A stretch of 64,000 nucleotides of DNA from an uncultured Bacteroidales bacterium (GTDB taxonomy: Bacteria; Bacteroidota; Bacteroidia; Bacteroidales; UBA932), in assembly GCA_945948555.1 (NCBI GenBank), contig CAMFBM010000009.1, positions 1-64,000 of the forward strand, written 5' to 3'. Numbering within the stretch: the first letter of the stretch is position 1; each line of letters begins with the position of its first letter. The translations under genes were made by a program, and so were the position numbers. Under the pieces are notes generated by a model that did no database searches, was not told where the DNA came from, and saw nothing but the letters and a program-made list of their open reading frames with translations. This document shows positions 61,527-64,000 of this stretch, in pieces.

Positions 61527-61934
61527 CTATTTGTTCTTGTTCATCATTTCCTTGGCTTCCACAGTCAGGGTGGCGTGAGGCACAAGACGGAGCCTTTCCT
61601 TCGGAATCAGTTTCCCGGTCACGCGGCAGATGCCGTAGGTCTTGTTCTCGATGCGGACAAGGGCGGCCTCGAGATTCTGGATAAACTTGTACTGACGCTG
61701 AGCCAGCTGGCCTGCCTCCTCCTTCGAAAGTGACGTGGCACCTTCCTCCATCACCTTGAAAGTAGGTGACGTATCCTCAATGTCATTGCTCGACCCGTGG
61801 GTTATGACATCGCGCAGAGTCTTGTATTCCTTTTTTGCCTTTTCAAGCATATCAAGAATAATCTCCTTGAACTCCTGCAACTCTTCGTCGCTGTAACGAA
61901 CCTTCGGTTCATTGTTTCTTGTTTCGTCAGCCAT
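61527..61934 (-). CDS. DksA/TraR-like protein
   Basis: SLSKEEAGQLAQRQYKFIQNLEAALVRIENKTYGICRVTGKLIPKERLRLVPHATLTVEAK; in the ileS-lspA cluster. Confidence 0.88.
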   Translation of the reverse strand: MADETRNNEPKVRYSDEELQEFKEIILDMLEKAKKEYKTLRDVITHGSSNDIEDTSPTFKVMEEGATSLSKEEAGQLAQRQYKFIQNLEAALVRIENKTYGICRVTGKLIPKERLRLVPHATLTVEAKEMMNKNK

Positions 61935-61990
61935 ATCTGCAAATTTTTATATTTCCGAAATATTTAAAATTGTTGCATATCACCTGAACA

Positions 61991-64000
61991 TCAGATTCTT
62001 GCAACCTTTATTCCTATCGTGCCTTCGTTCCACTCAACCTGGGCGGCATCGGTCTGCTGTGATGCGGGAGCGGATGTTACAGACAGAGCAAGTGTCTGGG
62101 CTGCAACATATTCCCCGAAGACCTGAAGTGATGCCGATATCTCCTCAAGGTCGGAGCCGCCGGCGTAGATTGTCACGTTGATTTTGTCGGTTACCTCGAA
62201 CCCGCTGTCCTTCCTCAGATTCTGGATCCGGTTGATGAGCTCCCTTGCGACACCCTCCCTTCTCAGGTTGTCTGTAACGGTGATGTCAAGGGCTATTGTC
62301 AGAGGGCCGTCAGTTGCAACGAGCCAGCCCGGCATGTCCTCGGAAGTGATTTCGTAATCCCCTTTGCGGAGGGCAACGTCCCCGTCAGGAAGATGGAGAA
62401 GATAGTCTTCACCCTTCGTCTCGCTGGTCTGGATTGCGGTGATTTCCTCCTGGCTGAGGGATGCGAATGCTGCTGCTATCGCCTTCATTCTCGGGCCGTA
62501 GAGTTTGCCGAGGGTCTTGAAGTTCGGTTTGATCTTCTTGGTGATGAGACCGGCCGTGTCAGATATGAACTCCACCTCCTTCACATTGACCTCTGAAAGG
62601 ACCAGACCCATAACCAGGTCAAGCTGAGCACGTACAGAGTCGCTGATGACAGGTATCATAATCTTTGACAGCGGCTGGCGCACCTTGATGTTCACCTTCC
62701 TTCTGAGGGCAAGCACCATTGAAGACGCCCTCTGTGCAAGGTCCATACGCTCTTCAAGGGCCTTGTCCACATTCTCTGAGGCATACTCCGGTATAGGGAC
62801 GAAGTGCACTGATTCAGCCTGCGGAACAAGGTCGAGGTAGAGGCGCTCCATAAAGAACGGCGCAATCGGGGCGGCAAGGGTTGCCACATCCACAAGAACC
62901 TCGTACAGGGTCTGGTAGGCAGACAGTTTGTCTGAGTCCATCTCTCCTCCCCAGAAACGCTTGCGGCAAAGTCTCACATACCAGTTGCTCAGGTGGTCGC
63001 AGACAAAATCCTGAATCAGGCGGCCAGCAGTGGTGATGTCATAATCCTCGTAGGCGGCAGTGACATCCTTCACAAGCGTGTTCAGAAGGGAAATCACCCA
63101 TCTGTCCATTTCCGGCCGGGAGGCAACGGGAACCTTTTCAGAAGACGGGTCGAAGTGGTCCACATTCGCGTAGAGGGCAAAGAATGAATATGTGTTGTAG
63201 AGTGTTCCGAAGAATTTCCTGCGGACCTCATCCACTCCGGCCTCGTCGAACTTCAGGTTGTCCCAAGGCTGGGAGTTGGTGAGCATATACCAGCGGAGGG
63301 CATCCGGGCCGTAGTCGTCAAGAGCCTTGAACGGGTCAACGGCGTTGCCGAGCCTCTTGCTCATCTTGTTGCCTTCCTTGTCAAGCACCAGACCATTGGA
63401 AATCACGCGTTTGAATGCGCATTTCCCGCTGACCATCGTGTTGATTGCGTGGAGGGTGTAGAACCATCCCCTTGTCTGGTCCACTCCCTCGGCGATGAAA
63501 TCGGCGGTACAGCCGAATTTCGGGCTGGTGAGGTTTCTCAGACCTTCCTGGGCGTAAGGCATAGCACCTGAATCAAACCAGACATCAATCAGGTCAGTCT
63601 CCCTTGTCATCTTCTTTCCGGAAGGTGAAACGAGGAAGATGTTGTCCACGTACGGACGGTGGAGGTCAATGCGATCATAGTTCTCCTTTGACATATCCTC
63701 AGGATTGAATCCCTTGTCCTTGAACGGATTGGATGTCATCACACCTGCCTCTACCGCCTTCTCCATCTCAGCATAGAGTTCCTTGAGGGAGCCTATGCAT
63801 TTCTCCTCTTTCCCGTCCTCGGTGCGCCAGATCGGGAGCGGAGTGCCCCAGTAGCGGCTTCGGGAGAGATTCCAGTCCTGGATGTTTTCAAGCCATTTCC
63901 CGAAACGGCCCGTACCGGTCGCCTCAGGCTTCCACATTATGGTGTTGTTGAGTTCTATCATCTTCTCCCTAACGGCAGTGGTCCTGATGAACCAGGAATC
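61991..64000 (-). CDS. ileS: Isoleucyl-tRNA synthetase, C-terminal part (truncated at the window edge)
   Basis: RSRYWGTPLPIWRTEDGKEE, DVWFDSGAMPYA, GLVLDKEGNKMSKRLGNAVDPF. Frame stays open through 64000 (DSWFIRTTAVREKMIELNN). Confidence 0.96.
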   Translation of the reverse strand, partial: DSWFIRTTAVREKMIELNNTIMWKPEATGTGRFGKWLENIQDWNLSRSRYWGTPLPIWRTEDGKEEKCIGSLKELYAEMEKAVEAGVMTSNPFKDKGFNPEDMSKENYDRIDLHRPYVDNIFLVSPSGKKMTRETDLIDVWFDSGAMPYAQEGLRNLTSPKFGCTADFIAEGVDQTRGWFYTLHAINTMVSGKCAFKRVISNGLVLDKEGNKMSKRLGNAVDPFKALDDYGPDALRWYMLTNSQPWDNLKFDEAGVDEVRRKFFGTLYNTYSFFALYANVDHFDPSSEKVPVASRPEMDRWVISLLNTLVKDVTAAYEDYDITTAGRLIQDFVCDHLSNWYVRLCRKRFWGGEMDSDKLSAYQTLYEVLVDVATLAAPIAPFFMERLYLDLVPQAESVHFVPIPEYASENVDKALEERMDLAQRASSMVLALRRKVNIKVRQPLSKIMIPVISDSVRAQLDLVMGLVLSEVNVKEVEFISDTAGLITKKIKPNFKTLGKLYGPRMKAIAAAFASLSQEEITAIQTSETKGEDYLLHLPDGDVALRKGDYEITSEDMPGWLVATDGPLTIALDITVTDNLRREGVARELINRIQNLRKDSGFEVTDKINVTIYAGGSDLEEISASLQVFGEYVAAQTLALSVTSAPASQQTDAAQVEWNEGTIGIKVARI

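Overview
This window looks like Bacteroidota (Bacteroidales-like) chromosome. That is inferred from TANNTTTG-type promoters, a SusC/SusD pair, a hybrid two-component regulator and DUF2723/DUF4271 proteins. It opens with the 3' end of a 16S rRNA, then tRNA-Ile(GAT) and tRNA-Ala(TGC). These are followed not by 23S but by a terminator-like hairpin and about 1 kb of hairpin-rich, apparently non-coding DNA. Positions 1.7-24.5 kb hold housekeeping genes: an ECF sigma cassette, split transketolase, lepA, menA/menG, yidD-rnpA-hemD, DUF2723, pepP, lolD, tRNA-Pro, rsgA, a polyprenyl synthase and a U32 peptidase. Positions 24.6-57.2 kb form one large collinear polysaccharide-utilisation-type locus. It encodes a fimbrillin-like/BNR fusion lipoprotein, a hybrid two-component system, an unlisted 50-aa ORF, two fimbrillin/GLUG-like surface lipoproteins, SusC/SusD, two BACON-type lipoproteins, a DUF5107-TPR protein, four more sialidase-fold (BNR) proteins, an internally duplicated GH5-like protein and a heparinase II/III-like protein. 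The window closes with mdh, a phosphopantetheinyl transferase, a GH109-like oxidoreductase, and lspA, a dksA/traR-like gene and ileS (truncated by the window edge). The strongest leads are the unusual enzyme and adhesin content of the locus, the 16S operon without an adjacent 23S, the structured repeat region after it, the missed small ORF, and several short repeats. All protein names come from reading the translations; no database search was run.
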